Positions 32,801-44,425 of a DNA stretch of 64,000 bases are shown here, one piece after another (the first letter of the stretch is position 1; each line of letters opens with the position of its first letter). Below the pieces are notes generated by a model. That model saw nothing but the letters and a program-made list of their open reading frames with translations, ran no database searches and was not told the origin of the DNA. The stretch is from Erythrophleum ivorense (lineage: Eukaryota; Streptophyta; Magnoliopsida; Fabales; Fabaceae), in assembly GCA_026724425.1 (NCBI GenBank), contig JAIUCV010000083.1, positions 558,001-622,000 of the forward strand. Reading direction: 5' to 3'. The position numbers and the translations under genes are program-made.

Positions 32801-33625
32801 TAATGCCAAAACTTTTGTTTTTGTCTCAGAATTTGGTTTGTTAAAGCAGTCGATATGGCTTTGTTTATTTGGCTCTTTCTTCTCTTAATTTGACAATCCA
32901 TTACGATCACAAAATATAAACACAAGACCTAAACTATGTTTTGATGCATTACCGACACAAAGTACACATACAAGACCTAAACCACAATTGTGTTTTTCTA
33001 GCAAAATACGTTACCAACACAAAGTACATAACCTAATCTGACATGAAATAGAAGAATAAGACCACTCCCAAACCACATATAATCACGTTTTTGCAGCAAC
33101 TCATGCCAGATTTTAGCTGCTCTATCTCTTGCTCACAACATTTGACAACTGCTTTCCGCACCTCTATCTCTTTCTTGCATCCTTCTGCAAGTGTTTTCGT
33201 TGCTTTGACGTCATCTCACCTGAACTAGCTGAAGAAGACATCTCAGAGCTCTCGATTTTTTCTGTCTAAAAACCCTCAATTGTTGATATCGTTGCTTTAG
33301 ATGGTTTGGAGAAGATGAACCAAACGACGTCGTCTCATTTAGCATAGACAAAACGACGTCGTTTTAGCTCCATCGTTAATCTTGGAGATTTCCCCTAATC
33401 CACGTCGACAACTTTTAACATGCAATTAACGGACAATTTAGCCACGTAATCTTCTTTTAACGGAGAAGAGGCCATGTCACGGAAAACGTATGAAAATCCA
33501 AAAAATTGAAAGTTTATGTATGAAATTTAATTTTATGTAAGTTTGGGTATGGATTTTGACGGTGGTATAGTTGAGGTATGAATCGAACATACGTCTTAAG
33601 TTTGGGTATGAAATGGCCGTTTTGC
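29841..33625 (+). mobile_element. MuDR-type MULE with TIRs and 11-bp target duplication
   Basis: CTCCAAAACAG occurs at 29830-29840 and again at 33626-33636, flanking 3785 bp. The ends are imperfect inverted repeats of roughly 140 bp. The left begins GGAAAAACGGCCAATTCATA; the right, reversed, begins GCAAAACGGCCATTTCATAC. Inside, near both ends, are palindromes AACGACGTCGTT (30038-30053, 30083-30098, about 33322-33335 and 33351-33365). A plus-strand MuDR-like gene fills the middle but lacks the catalytic domain. Mutator elements duplicate 8-11 bp of target, which fits. Confidence 0.92.
30470..32519 (+). pseudogene. mudrA-like: MuDR-like transposase gene without catalytic DDE domain
   Basis: After an apparent intron acceptor (TTTTGCAG near 30526), an exon reads YDVSFTIYHGGKFE through VWYKLPFEDL, a PB1-like N-terminal domain common in plant MULE proteins. 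An acidic linker follows, then the MuDR DNA-binding domain (MAFDSISEFKEAVLDYSLK, about 31050-31140) and CQFRIYCS...FNDEHSC with a KYDLIVSNDQCRKAKK segment (31325-31570). A GC-AG intron (31647-31730) precedes RSNPESTVEV. The MULE transposase domain that should come next is deleted. The sequence resumes at about 31810 with the C-terminal part, a SWIM zinc finger (CACRRWSMTGIPCRHAL, about 32020-32070), a Lys-rich tract and a CGRCRSPGHNARRC knuckle. Stops and frame changes occur near 30735, 30846 and 31206, and a 24-bp unit is duplicated at about 31764-31812. Confidence 0.85.
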
Positions 33626-33636
33626 CTCCAAAACAG

Positions 33637-33764
33637 TTCACAGCTTTGAGAAACAAAGGAAGATGACTCATCTTCAACCTCACCGCTTCATAGTAGCACG
33701 ATGCACCAAGCTGTAAAAAATAACAAACCACCCCTTTGTCATATGTGTCATACCTGCCACTCAT
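33637..33764 (-). pseudogene. hAT transposase, upstream piece
   Basis: A minus-strand frame ends in LPLFLKAVNCFG exactly at the MULE target duplication. If the MULE and one duplication are set aside, the reading frame continues into the 29829 side with no shift at the junction itself. That confirms that the two pieces were one gene. The region further upstream of 33764 has no recognisable hAT coding sequence. Confidence 0.75.
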
Positions 33765-35754
33765 TTGAATATTATGTAGCTGAAAACGAGGACATGGAAA
33801 ACAATATCATAACAGCTTCAGGAATGTTGGTTTGAGAGAGAAGAGTATGAAAGAAGGGGGGAAGAAACAAAAAAAGGTAACTTACATATGTAAGAATATA
33901 TCATATCATAATATTATGACTCTCGATTCTCATTACTTCATTTAATAAATTTGATTTACTTGAACCCGAAATATAAGAGAAAATGCAGAAGATGAGATAC
34001 GACTTACAAATAAAGGGCAGAAGGATGGAAACAACGAAAGTTTGAAATGCATGTCTCACCTAAAATGATCAAACAGGGGTACAAACAAACAAATAAAAAT
34101 TAAACACACTGCAATTATGAATCGAAATTTCTAAATAACATATGCGCTGAACTATGTGCATGACCAATGGCCCATAGATTAAAAAAGGAGAACAGCGAGG
34201 AGAATGACGTCGAGTTGTTTTTTGGGGGCTAAAGATCAACAAATTAAACTAAAGGGACACATACTGTTTAGAAGTATTGCCAATTTAAGGATTTGGTGTT
34301 AATCATATAAATCTAACAACCATTTATAAACTCGAATTGCAAGGGATTTAAAATGTGACTCATTAGGCGGACGTCTACAACACTTGTTTTACAAAGTGAG
34401 ATTATTGAATAATAAAACAAAGATGGATGCAATAAGAAACACGTGGTTGTAGGTGTGGGAGCAGTTCATATTAACGCCAACTTGAGTAGATGCTTACCAA
34501 CATAGATGGGTCATTGACCACTAGACATCAGAGGCTCCGGATCGACGCTCTACGAAGCTCAATCACTTCCCTACTCAACATATCTTGAACGATTCAGCTA
34601 AGATTTCTCTTTCCCTTCTATTAATACCGAATTTCATATGCATTAGTTCCGTAATATGAACATAATTGTCAAGAAGACACCAGACCTGAAATAAATCGAC
34701 CGATTGTGCATTTTGGATGCCGTTGACTTCAAATTGATAGTGATCTCACCATGTCGACTGATGAAACAATTGTTTAACAACTATTACGATAAAATCAATT
34801 TTACAGAATATAGGTGGACTAAATGTCCAGATTTGAGGTATGATAGAAGAAAAGTAGTAGAAGATTGACGACAGATGCCGAATTAAAACACATTTACTCT
34901 TTCACACATATTAGATGGATGTCGGAGAAGAAAGGAAATGTGCATTCGTTAAGCAAAACACAAAAAGGCCCAAACGAATAACAACACAAAAAACGGTGCA
35001 AAACTAAAACGTAACAATAGAAAAACATAATTCTCAAGTTGCAAATAACAACAAATTACATCAATTGCGTATTGCGTTAAACGTATAAAATCAATGAAAT
35101 ATATACGCTGCCAAAATTATTTTGAATAAAAGAAGAGTACTATATACACAACGACCCACCACCAAAAGAAAACAAAATCCGATATACAGATCAACCATAA
35201 GTCAAATGAACATAATATTTCACATAAAAATATACTAAAACATAAGTATACAACAAACAACACCGCGCGTACGTATGGGTTGAATCCCTAGTGGTTTAAT
35301 TAGGAAAAAAATAAAAAAAGTCAAATGAGCAATAAATACTTTCATCAGATCTTACAAACAAAAAAAAAAATCTTTATTTTCATTAGATCACAAAACAATG
35401 AAATAATGAAAGTTGAAAAGTTATAATGGAAAGTAAATTTTCTGTCATTCAATTAGAATATAACCATTTGTTTTTATTCAACGATATAATTAAGGTCTGA
35501 CTGGTATAGTGAAATGATGAATTTATGTTTGCTCAGTACGCGTTCATATATTTGACTTATTATTATTTACAATTTTTCCTGGTTTGTTTTTAAAGAATTA
35601 TGAGACCATTCTACCAATTCAAATATGATCAATGTAACATAAAACATACCAATTGTTTTGGGAAAAAGTTAGTTTTGCCCTAATTCATGGTTTTATTACT
35701 AGATTAGCACTTATTTTATTTTTATTACTAATGATTTTTGTATACCTATTTTTA
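33765..35754. other. AT-rich region, no feature recognised
   Basis: About 2 kb with no frame longer than a few dozen codons and no terminal repeats that I can pair. One AACGACG-like word is near 35148. It may be the rest of the hAT element or older host DNA. Confidence 0.5.
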
Positions 35755-35786
35755 TAATGCCCCGACCGCCCATCCCGGTGAGTCAC
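35755..35786 (-). repeat. TRIM LTR fragment
   Basis: TATAATGCCCCGACCGCCCA and the following GAGTCAC match the first 32 bases of the TRIM LTR at 26833. The match stops where the family-1 LTR begins, so that LTR interrupted a second TRIM copy. Confidence 0.7.
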
Positions 35787-37518
35787 TGATGGGGATCAGA
35801 GTTTTCCCAATTTCTATCCCTGATTCTGTAAGTGCCCAGATCGAGAGTAGTAACGGGTATCGAACACAAGTAGCAGATAAGTGCATTACGAGCTATGCGA
35901 GTCTAATCAAGCTAGGACAAATGAGGGGATTTTGGGTTTTAAGATGCAAATTAACTAAACTAAGTAAAAGCAATATAAAAGCGGTGTAAGTTCAATATGA
36001 AAGAGACGCTAGGCAATAGCTAATTCGCAGAGATTCATAGATGATAAGTTTGATGATTGATTTCTATCTATGTAGGGATATGGGATGTAAGATCCGTCTA
36101 GAACACAAAACACGAATATAAGTCTTTCCACTGTCGTGGCTCCGACTCCTATGATAACTTATCTAATCGCGAAACTTATGGAATTTCCTTAGATAGTTAA
36201 TCAAGCATTAAATCGAGCAAGTTCGGAAACAGTTCATTAGGTTTAGTAAATCAACTTTCGCAGTCTAAGAAACCTAGCTTGTCAAAGATTATGTCCGGCG
36301 AATGATTCAGGACTGTCGTGGCTCAAATAAACCTAAGATCGAATCACTAGATGTACGGTAAAGTGATTAGCATTAGCAAGTGTGAAAACCGAGACAAAGA
36401 CTCTAATGATATCCCTAGTTAATTCATCAAATCATAATCAACACATGAACTCTTTGAAACCCTAGAACCTAACTAGAAATCTACTCAATCATGATGCAAG
36501 TAAACAAGCACAAGTCTGAGAAAGAAATCATATTATTATGAGGAGAAAAAAGGTTTAGAAATCTTCTGTATGTCTAGATACAAAGAAGGGATCTTCTCCC
36601 TAAGGAAAACGATGAGAAGGAAGTAAAACAATGGAGGATCCCTCTAAGGGGAACTCCCTAGTGCGGCCCTCTCTTGTGGCTCTCTTTCTCTAATGAGGCT
36701 AAAAAGATGTATTTATAGTGCCCTAGGTCTTCATGGGGTCGAGATTAGGTAAACTGGCTGAGAAAATCGCGGAATCGGGAAAGATGGGCCTTTGTCGGCC
36801 GAGTCGGGTCGATCGGGGTGATGGTCGGTTGAGCGGGGCGGTCGAGCGGTCGGTCGAGCGGTCGGTCGGGATGGTCGTTGGTCGAGCGGGACGGTCGAGC
36901 GGACGCGGATGGTGGGAAGGAAGGTCGGGTCGGACAAGGGCCTTAAAGCTCCTGTCCGACCAGGCGCGGTCGAGCGGACGCGGATAGCTGATGTTGTCAG
37001 GTTTTCGGCTGTCTGGACCAGTGTTCGGTTAAAACGTGATATCTTCTAAACTGCTCATCCAAATTTCATAATTACAACTGCATTGGAACATTAACTCATC
37101 TGGCTATCTTGGTGCCGAGTTTCATTGAAATCCGTTGAGTTTAAGGGTCCATACCGTTGCTTCCCGTTTGATGTACTGATGCAGTCCGATAAAGCTCTTT
37201 CGTATATGTTTCACGGAAATAGAGATATCTCCCAATTTACTCGGCCAAACTGTGTGATTCCAGTTGTATTGCAAAGCTAACTCATGTAGGCATCGCGTCG
37301 AAGTGGATTTGATGAAGTCCATTGAGTAGAATGTTTTTAAGGCCCTTCTAAAGTTGATGCAGGTGCATGGAGCGGCCTTGAGGTCCACTGTGGTTTGCTC
37401 CAAAATGCATCTTTTGACCTGTTTAGACTCTAAGTACTATAAATCCATAAAAACTACATTTTTAGATCAAAAATCCATTGAAAACCTTATGAAAAGCATT
37501 GTAAAACCATATAAAATG
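35787..37518 (-). repeat. Family-1 LTR, 5' end truncated
   Basis: It starts TGATGGGGATCAG like 4198. It carries a TATA box (reverse of 36711-36718) and a GGTCGAGCGGT array (36790-36980), and then breaks at CCATATAAAA, about 30 bp short of the expected TGATATACC end. The LTR is longer than its relatives because a roughly 200-bp segment at 37030-37340 is a diverged tandem duplication. The break abuts the end of the next element. Confidence 0.8.
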
Positions 37519-38464
37519 AAACAACCGACATTTTTTATTTTTTTATCAATAAATAAATATTTAAACAATTCTAGCGGAAGTCTTAAACAATTAAATTAAT
37601 AACCAATAAACCAATAAACAATATAATCAAAAACCGGAAACATAAATAGTCTAGCAACCTAACACCAGGTGCAATAACATAAACAATAAATTAACACATC
37701 CTGCATTCCCCTCTTCAGCCTCGATCCCGCGGTCACACGTTGCCTTTACCTGCATCATATTGGAATGGAGATGCGTAAGTATTATCACAAATACTTAGTG
37801 AGGCGATCATCCTGTCTACAGGCCATTTACGCAATTTCTAGACCATTTTAAGTCCTTTAAATAATTTTCACAATTATTAAATAATATCTCACAATAATAA
37901 ACCACATTAATAATTCTCATAATTATTAAAATACTTCCTCATAAACATTAGATAATTCTCATAATTAAATAATTCCCCAACACTCACATAATTACCACAT
38001 ATAATTTAAATAATAGTCTAGCAACCTAACACCAGGTGCAATAACATAAACAATAAACCAACACATCCTGCATTCCCCTCTTCAGCCTCGATCCCGCGGT
38101 CACACTTTGCCTTTACCTGCATCACATTGGAATGGAGATGCGTAAGTATTATCACAAATACTTAGTGAGGCGATCATCCTGTCTACAGGCCATTTACGCA
38201 ATTTCTAGACCATTTTAAGTCCTTTAAATAATTTTCCACAATTATTTAATATTTTTCTCATAATTAAAACATCTCCAAATAATTATTAAATAATTCTCAA
38301 AATTAAATGATAATATTAATTAATTATTAAACCGAAAATAATTAATTAAACCAACTCAATTAACCACTTAAAATAATTTAAACCAGGAAACCGAAAATAA
38401 TTCGATTTAACCAACTTAACCAATTAATTCAATTTTTAATTCGATTAAACCGGAATCCTCTGAC
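37519..38464 (-). repeat. 3' LTR of the Tekay-like element, with internal duplication
   Basis: It starts TGAAACAACCGACATTTTTT, matching 50443. A unit of about 235 bp beginning ATAGTCTAGCAACCTAACAC occurs at 37646-37880 and again at 38013-38248, separated by AT-rich sequence. The LTR is interrupted at 38464 by the family-1 solo LTR. Confidence 0.65.
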
Positions 38465-38503
38465 TGATATACCTCTGTTTTGTACCCTTTTTATATGGTT
38501 TTA

Positions 38504-40063
38504 TGATAGCATGCGTGGGTGTGGGATGTATGCAAGTAGTAAAAACCCTAAGCAAAACATGGTTGCAAGTGCACAACATGTTGTTGTAGTACTTAGGGGT
38601 CGATCCACAAGAGAATGCGAATTGCACACTACACGTTTGTAAAGATTTGGTTAAGCTAAATCAATAATATGCAAGGGGTTTTGTGTTTTTGTTTTATAAG
38701 AAAGAGTAAATAACAATGCAAGCTATACAAACAACATCAATTGAACAAAGACAAACCGTGAGAACATATGCCAAATCAATTGAAAAGATTGTCAAATCCG
38801 ATTCCTAAACTCAAAACACTATGATGTGGTCATCCCACTTTCGTGGCTCCGACCACCTATACCTCTTAAACCAATGGACTCAGCTGTCGCATGGTCATTG
38901 AAGAGTGAGGTATGCCTTAGGTTCAAGTGATGATTGTTCACAACAATCCTTAAGTCTACTTTCATAGCTTAAGATTTATTGCTCATCAAATACTAGATCC
39001 GGAGATATAACAAGCTTTTGGAGAGTATATCAACCTTAAATCATGTCACTAGTTAGCTACTCTAGCAACAAGCATGAGGCGCAAATAAAGATGAAGAACC
39101 ATGGGGTTTTCCCTTTATTCAACAACCGATTATTGAAGGCAATTATATCATATCCTCTTGGAAAGATCCATAATTCAACGATGAGTCTTAAAGGAGTAGA
39201 GAGAGTCTCATGGTTCTAATGGTAGGAGGCGGAGTGACAGAGGTCAAACCGCGGCTCCTCCATAGAGAGAAACCTCTAAAACCCTAGACTTAATCTAAAA
39301 CATGCGAGTATGTACAAGATGCAAAAGAAAAGAAAGAGCAAGGAGACCACCTAAGTGGCTCCGGTTTATTGACTGAAAGAAGAAGAGAGTTGTGTTCTAT
39401 GATATTGTGATATCGATACAAGAGGCTAAAAGCAAGTATATATAGGTGAGGGGAGGCTAGGTCGGCTGAGTTAATGCGCAAAAGAGAAGAGGAAACTTTC
39501 CATTTCTTCTCCTCACTTGAACTTGCTCACCAAGTCTTGAGTGAGGCGCGGCTGCTGCCTTCTGATCACGTGGTGTTTCGTGGGCTTGAGTCTTGATGAA
39601 GTCCAGGCTTGGCCCGCAGTGATCCCGGTCCATTTCGCTCATCCAAGCTCCATGGGCTTCACTTACTCGCCAGACGGACATGTCTTGGGAGAAAAAGATC
39701 ATAGGCCGCATTTCTGCTCCAAATAGCCCAATTCCACTTCGCCGCGATGCATGACTCATTTATCTATCTTTCCATATAAAGATCGGACGTCGGAAAGACC
39801 CTTTCCCGCGGTCATCTTTCGGATGCTTTGATTCTGTCCGAATGCGGAAACCGGCTAACTTGAGTTTTGTTGAAGCTCTTGACTTGGGAACTTGCATGGA
39901 TCATTGTTTGAAGCTCTTTTGCCTTCTTTTTGCCATTTTGACCTGTTTGCTTCCCAAAACCACAATATACAAGAAAACTACCTCTTGGATGCAAAATCAT
40001 TATTATTAAGTAAGGAAATATAAGAAAAACTAGGGTAAGAACATGTAAAATATGGATATATCA
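38504..40063 (-). repeat. 3' LTR of complete family-2 element
   Basis: 1560 bp; minus-strand start TGATATATCC at 40063 and end GCATGCTATCA at 38504. TATA box at 39437-39444. Confidence 0.94.
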
Positions 40064-40078
40064 ACTCCCCCAGACTTA
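40064..40078 (-). other. Polypurine tract of family-2 element
   Basis: Minus-strand AAGTCTGGGGGAGT lies directly before the LTR start, preceded by GAGGACAAGCAAAAGAC. The same arrangement is present at 51575-51587 and about 53831-53843 in family 1. Confidence 0.85.
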
Positions 40079-42472
40079 GTCTTTTGCTTGTCCTCAAGCA
40101 AACTAAGAAAGGAAAAGAGGTTTGAAATCATGAGAACTCTCAATGCATTTTGAAAATCCATGTTAGCTTATGTTTTAGTAATCCACATGAAAAACGGTTT
40201 TGGCTTTATGATGAGGAACATAAGTACTTACATTGAGTTTAGCAGTCATCCCAAAGTAACCCACACTCCATATGACCATCCGGGCTCACCTCCCTTGACT
40301 CATTTAGTTTTTAAAGGTGTGATCTCAACTAGGGGGTATCGATCAAAGGGTTTTATGATCTCTTTCTCATCCTCTTGTGTTTAAACACTTGTCTTGGCCC
40401 TTGTTTCACCTCTCTCTCTTCTCACTCCTTAAGTCGATTTATCCCTTTTTTAGGGTAGCAAGGTATTTTTTTATTCGACTTCTTCTCCTCTTTGTGGAGG
40501 TTTTTGATGGATCTTCCATAGACGCGAGTATTGATGGTTGTAGCCACCTAATCCCCGATTACTTGGATCAAAAGGTCTTCCATATACGCGAGTATTGATG
40601 GTGGTTGCCACCTAATCCCCGGTTACTTGGACCTTGATGCTTTTTCTTAAAATTGGAGGGGAGAGAGAGGGGAAACCGAACTCACGTAGACTTTCACTAT
40701 TTGGTGAGGATGAGGAGACGTGCCCTTTGTAAAACCAAGCCCCTAGCTGAGAAAGTTAAGTTCATTTAGGTGCGGAGTCAAAGATAGATCCTCCATCGGC
40801 TTTTTGGAAATGTGGCCATCTTTGGTAGACCGATCTGCTCAAAGTGTACATTGAGTGAATGTGTTGCCAAATATTGTTTCAATGGTCACTTAAACATTAG
40901 TGTAACATGGTTAGTTTCAAAGAAAAGGTCATAATTCTCGGACAAAATTTTGACTCAATAAAACGACTCAAAGAAAAAGGGAAAAATGAAAAGAAAAGTC
41001 AAAAAGAACAAACGTGTTAGTAATCCCCCCTGACTTAACTTGCACCGTCCCAGTGGAAGCAAATCCAATTAAGAGGGGTTAAAAGGAAAAGTGAAATTTG
41101 ATGGGAATGTGTTTTGGATTGTGTTACCAAAGTGTGACCATAGGTCATGAAGAGCGGTTTTGCGTTGTTGAGGGACTCCAAGTGTGATATGACAGCATCA
41201 AATCATTCCTTAGATGTATTTGGTCGGTGAGTTTTCAATCCTAAGGTATGATTCCTTCCGGTGTGCAGTTTGGTCGTGTAAGGCCCGTGTGTCGGCCAAA
41301 AATGAGGGCTGTGAACCACATGACAAACCGGTAAGAATTTTATGAACGGGATAGAAAATTTACCATCCAATATGATGTTTTAGAGCCGCTGGTGAAGTAT
41401 GAGGTCAAACGAACGAGCGGTGTTGAGAATTCGTCATCGGGTGGATCCTTCGGTCGGCCGGAAGGTGATGTGAGTGACCACAGCGTGAACCGTGAACAAT
41501 TCTCTGACCGATATTGAAATTCCACCGACTAATCATATATTTCAGGAGCCGTGCTGAAGTTTGAGATCAAACAAACGAGCGGTTGGGGAGATTCATCATT
41601 TGGTGGTCCATCTGAACCATCCGAAGAGGGAGCAATAGACCACAGCCCAAACGATGGTGAATTCTCCGACCGAGCTTGAAATTCTGTCGACCAACCTTAT
41701 ATATTGTGACCACTGGAGAAATTTGACGGCAAATGGACCAGCGGTTTGAGACTTCCTTCACAACGTGGTCAAATCGGCGCCGAGAAGAGATTTTTGACCA
41801 TTCTTGAATTTGGCTCGTCCGTCCGTTGATTTTCTTGTGGAAAACTGATATTGAAACTTCAAGAATCCGTTTCCAGGTGGTGGTGTCTCCGTGCCGTGAT
41901 TTTGGTTTTTGTCGGCCTTCGGTTGCCCGCCATCGACCGGATGTGGCATTTGTGCGTATCTCCTTATCCGTCAACATTTTTCCGTCCTGTGTTTTGGATT
42001 TGCCGACCTACATGGTGGTGTTTGGCCGCCTGTGAAGTTTGGTGGACTTTGGTTGAGCCGTTTGTGAGATGGGTCAATTGGGTCCTCCGTGTTACCCGTT
42101 TGGCCGGGAAGATGTTACCGGACTTGATATCTTCCATTTGACTCAAATGTTGGGTGATTTTCTTCGACCGATTTGTCTCCGTAATCCCCCTTTAGCATCC
42201 CAAGGTGTTGACCGCAATGTTCTCGTCCTGAACAAGGGTGGGTTGAATGTGTGGGATTGGGTTGACCGGCGTCATGAAGCATGCAAAACTCCTTTGATGG
42301 TCTTCTTTGGCACTTAATCCTAAATCATGTTTATTTTTTTTTTGTGGATTTTATAAAATTCCCAACAATTCAAGTTAATAAAATCAAAACAAAAGTTAAA
42401 AGAAAAGAAAAATATGGGTTGCCTCCCATAAGCGCTAGTTTTAAGTCTTTATAGCTCGACTCCTTGTGTTCC
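40079..42472 (-). other. Non-coding spacer of complete family-2 element
   Basis: Reverse counterpart of 9646-11665, with the same GGTCGG-rich wording and no supported frame. It includes the conserved block at 41022-41070 and the tandem unit near 40505-40640. Here the sequence continues past the point where the CACTA cut the other copy, up to the polypurine tract. Confidence 0.75.
41022..41070 (-). promoter_or_regulatory. Conserved block with second polypurine-like tract
   Basis: Minus-strand GGGACGGTGCAAGTTAAGTC is followed by AGGGGGGATTAC. One change (CAG for CTG) distinguishes the purine tract from 11117-11132. Confidence 0.5.
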
Positions 42473-44289
42473 TTAGGTGTTAGGCGAGTTTGGAGGCTGT
42501 AGAAAGCTCCTAGTACTGGATGGCTCCAAGTGCATCTTGTCTTGTAACACTTCTTTGATCAAGTAACCTTGTTGCGAGCTTTCTCCTCCACTTGTGTACC
42601 GAAATCTTTTGGATGAGAAACCGGGAGGTGCGGCGACATAATAGGCGTCCTTGTCAACATTGGCTAGTGAGATTCTCCTGTTTGGCCAATCCATGATTGC
42701 TCCAGCTGTTGCTAGGAAGGATCTCCCAAGTAGAAGGGCTTGGTCTTCCGGATCCTCCATAGTAACAACATAGAAATCAGCCGGGATGATGCAATCTTCA
42801 AAAAAAGAAAGTTGGACATTTCTTACCTTGCCAAGCGGTTTGAATGAAGAGTTGTTGGCAAGCTTTATGCCCATGTTGGTCCGCTCCATGGACTCAATCA
42901 ATCCCAAACTTCTTGCTATCACAGCCGGCATGAGGTTCATGCTTGAACCGGAATCGCATAGTGCATCATCAAAGAATTTGCCATTGATGGAGCAATGTAT
43001 AAGGAAGTAACCTGGGTCATGAAGCTTGTGTAGTGTCCTTGGCGCAGGCATTTCCTCTCTTGCTTCATTATACATCTTCTCCACCTCGGCTAAGCTCCAA
43101 TCATGAGTCCATACAAAGTCTTGAAGGTAAGGGCTCTTGTTGCAAGCGACATCAAAGGGCATATTGCTAGGGAACCTTTTTGCCATAAAATTGAAATCAT
43201 CAATGGTGTAACCTTCCTTTTCTCCTTAGGGACGGGTGGTAGTGAAGATCTTGGAGAAAGTGGTGTTCCTTCCGGCAACTTTCTTCCTCTTATCCTTGCT
43301 GTGCGCTTGCCTTGTCTCCTTTCATCCTCATCCCAAACCACTCTTGGATTAGTCTCTCTAGCGCCAAAAGCAACCAAAGCGTTGTTAGTCTTTGAGTTGG
43401 CCGCTTTTGTGTCTTTTGAAGCTCGGTCTCTTTCCATATCCTCCAAGCGTTTGGTGAGGTCTTTGACTCCTTTGGAGGCTCCTCCGGTTGTATCTTGCCA
43501 TAGTGTGGTCTTCTCAAGTAGCTCTTTGTATCTCTCTTCCACAAGACACTTCAAGTCATTGATTGATACCTTGAATTTTTCTTGCCCTTCCTACAACATC
43601 ACCATGGTCGAGTAAAGCTTTTTCTCTCTTTGGCTAACCTCCGATGCTCTCTTCTTGGCTTGGTGAGCCACAAGTGAGATTGAGTTGAGGCTTAGGGTTG
43701 TGCCATTGAGGTTATCTTCTAGGCCGGCGATCTTCTCATCCAAGTGGCTATCCATCTCCTTTGAGTTGAGGTTTAAGTATCGGATTACCTTGGTGTTGCC
43801 TCCAACGGTTGCGGCTTGTTCCCTTAGCTCCCCTTCCACTTCAATACACCTTGATTCGACTCTCTCCACTTGGTCAGAGAGGTTTCCGAACTTCCTATCA
43901 AGGTCATGCTTTAGAAACTCTAACCTTGTCTCAAGACTTTGGCTAGACTTTCTTTGAATTTCCATGAAGTCTTCTATCATGGCTTTGAGATTGTCATCTC
44001 TCCGCCTATTAAGCGCGTGCTCTTGGTATGTGGGAAGGTTGGGGCGTGGACGGTGATGATAATGAGGTGGCTGGTGAGGTCGGTCTTGATAAACCGGTGA
44101 TCGTTTTTGATGATAGTGATGATGCTCTTCTCGGCTAGTCTCGGCAAAGAGTGGGTGGCGAAAATTTGGTGGGATTGGCATTGGGATGAAGTCTCCGGCC
44201 GGATTTGAATCATGTGGCCGCCTTTTGACTCCATGGGAAAGAGGTTTTCTCCCTTCAAAGTGGTTACTTATGCTCGAGTAGTGGCTCAT
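42473..44289 (-). pseudogene. gag-pro: Gag-protease frame of complete family-2 element
   Basis: The start is the ATG at 44289 (MSHYSSISNHFEG). Segments: His/Pro-rich N-terminus, coiled-coil-like middle, basic linker, the FNFMAKRFP module, and an aspartic protease with CDSGSSMNLMP at about 42935-42970. Lesions differ from the copy at 7906-9645: a TAG at 43593-43591 where that copy has GTG, and a roughly 16-bp deletion near 43212 that shifts the frame before the module. The protease part itself (43186-42473) is open to its end. There is also an extra base in a T-run near 42800 that the other copy lacks. Gag and protease only. Confidence 0.82.
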
Positions 44290-44401
44290 CCTTAAAGTAC
44301 CTAAGGAACATAAGAGAAACAAAATTGCAAAAGTTAGTAAACATGAAAAAAAAAGATCTAGTCTTAACTTTTAATCTCATAAACGTGTAAGTGCAATGCA
44401 T

Positions 44402-44419
44402 TCCCCGGCAACGGTGCCA
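44402..44419 (-). other. Primer binding site, tRNA-Asp type
   Basis: Minus-strand TGGCACCGTTGCCGGGGA, six bases from the LTR end. It has A where the family-1 site has G, and T is found at that position in the copy at 7777. Confidence 0.82.
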
Positions 44420-44425
44420 AAAACT

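Larger units (their letters stand above)
28180..33764 (-). mobile_element. hAT transposon fragment, split by a MULE
   Basis: A hAT transposase gene lies on the minus strand in two pieces (33764-33637 and 29829-28391) either side of a MULE. A candidate terminus is at 28180, where CAGCACTGGGACGGGTACGG and repeated GGGTACGGGTAT words begin, as in the subterminal regions of many plant hAT elements. The 5' part of the gene and the right terminus are missing, so the right boundary is only the last recognisable coding base. Confidence 0.75.

Noticed and set aside
33765..35754. Hidden N-terminal half and right terminus of the hAT element
   Set aside because: I found neither hAT coding sequence nor a reverse match to CAGCACTGGGACGGG; the region stays unassigned.
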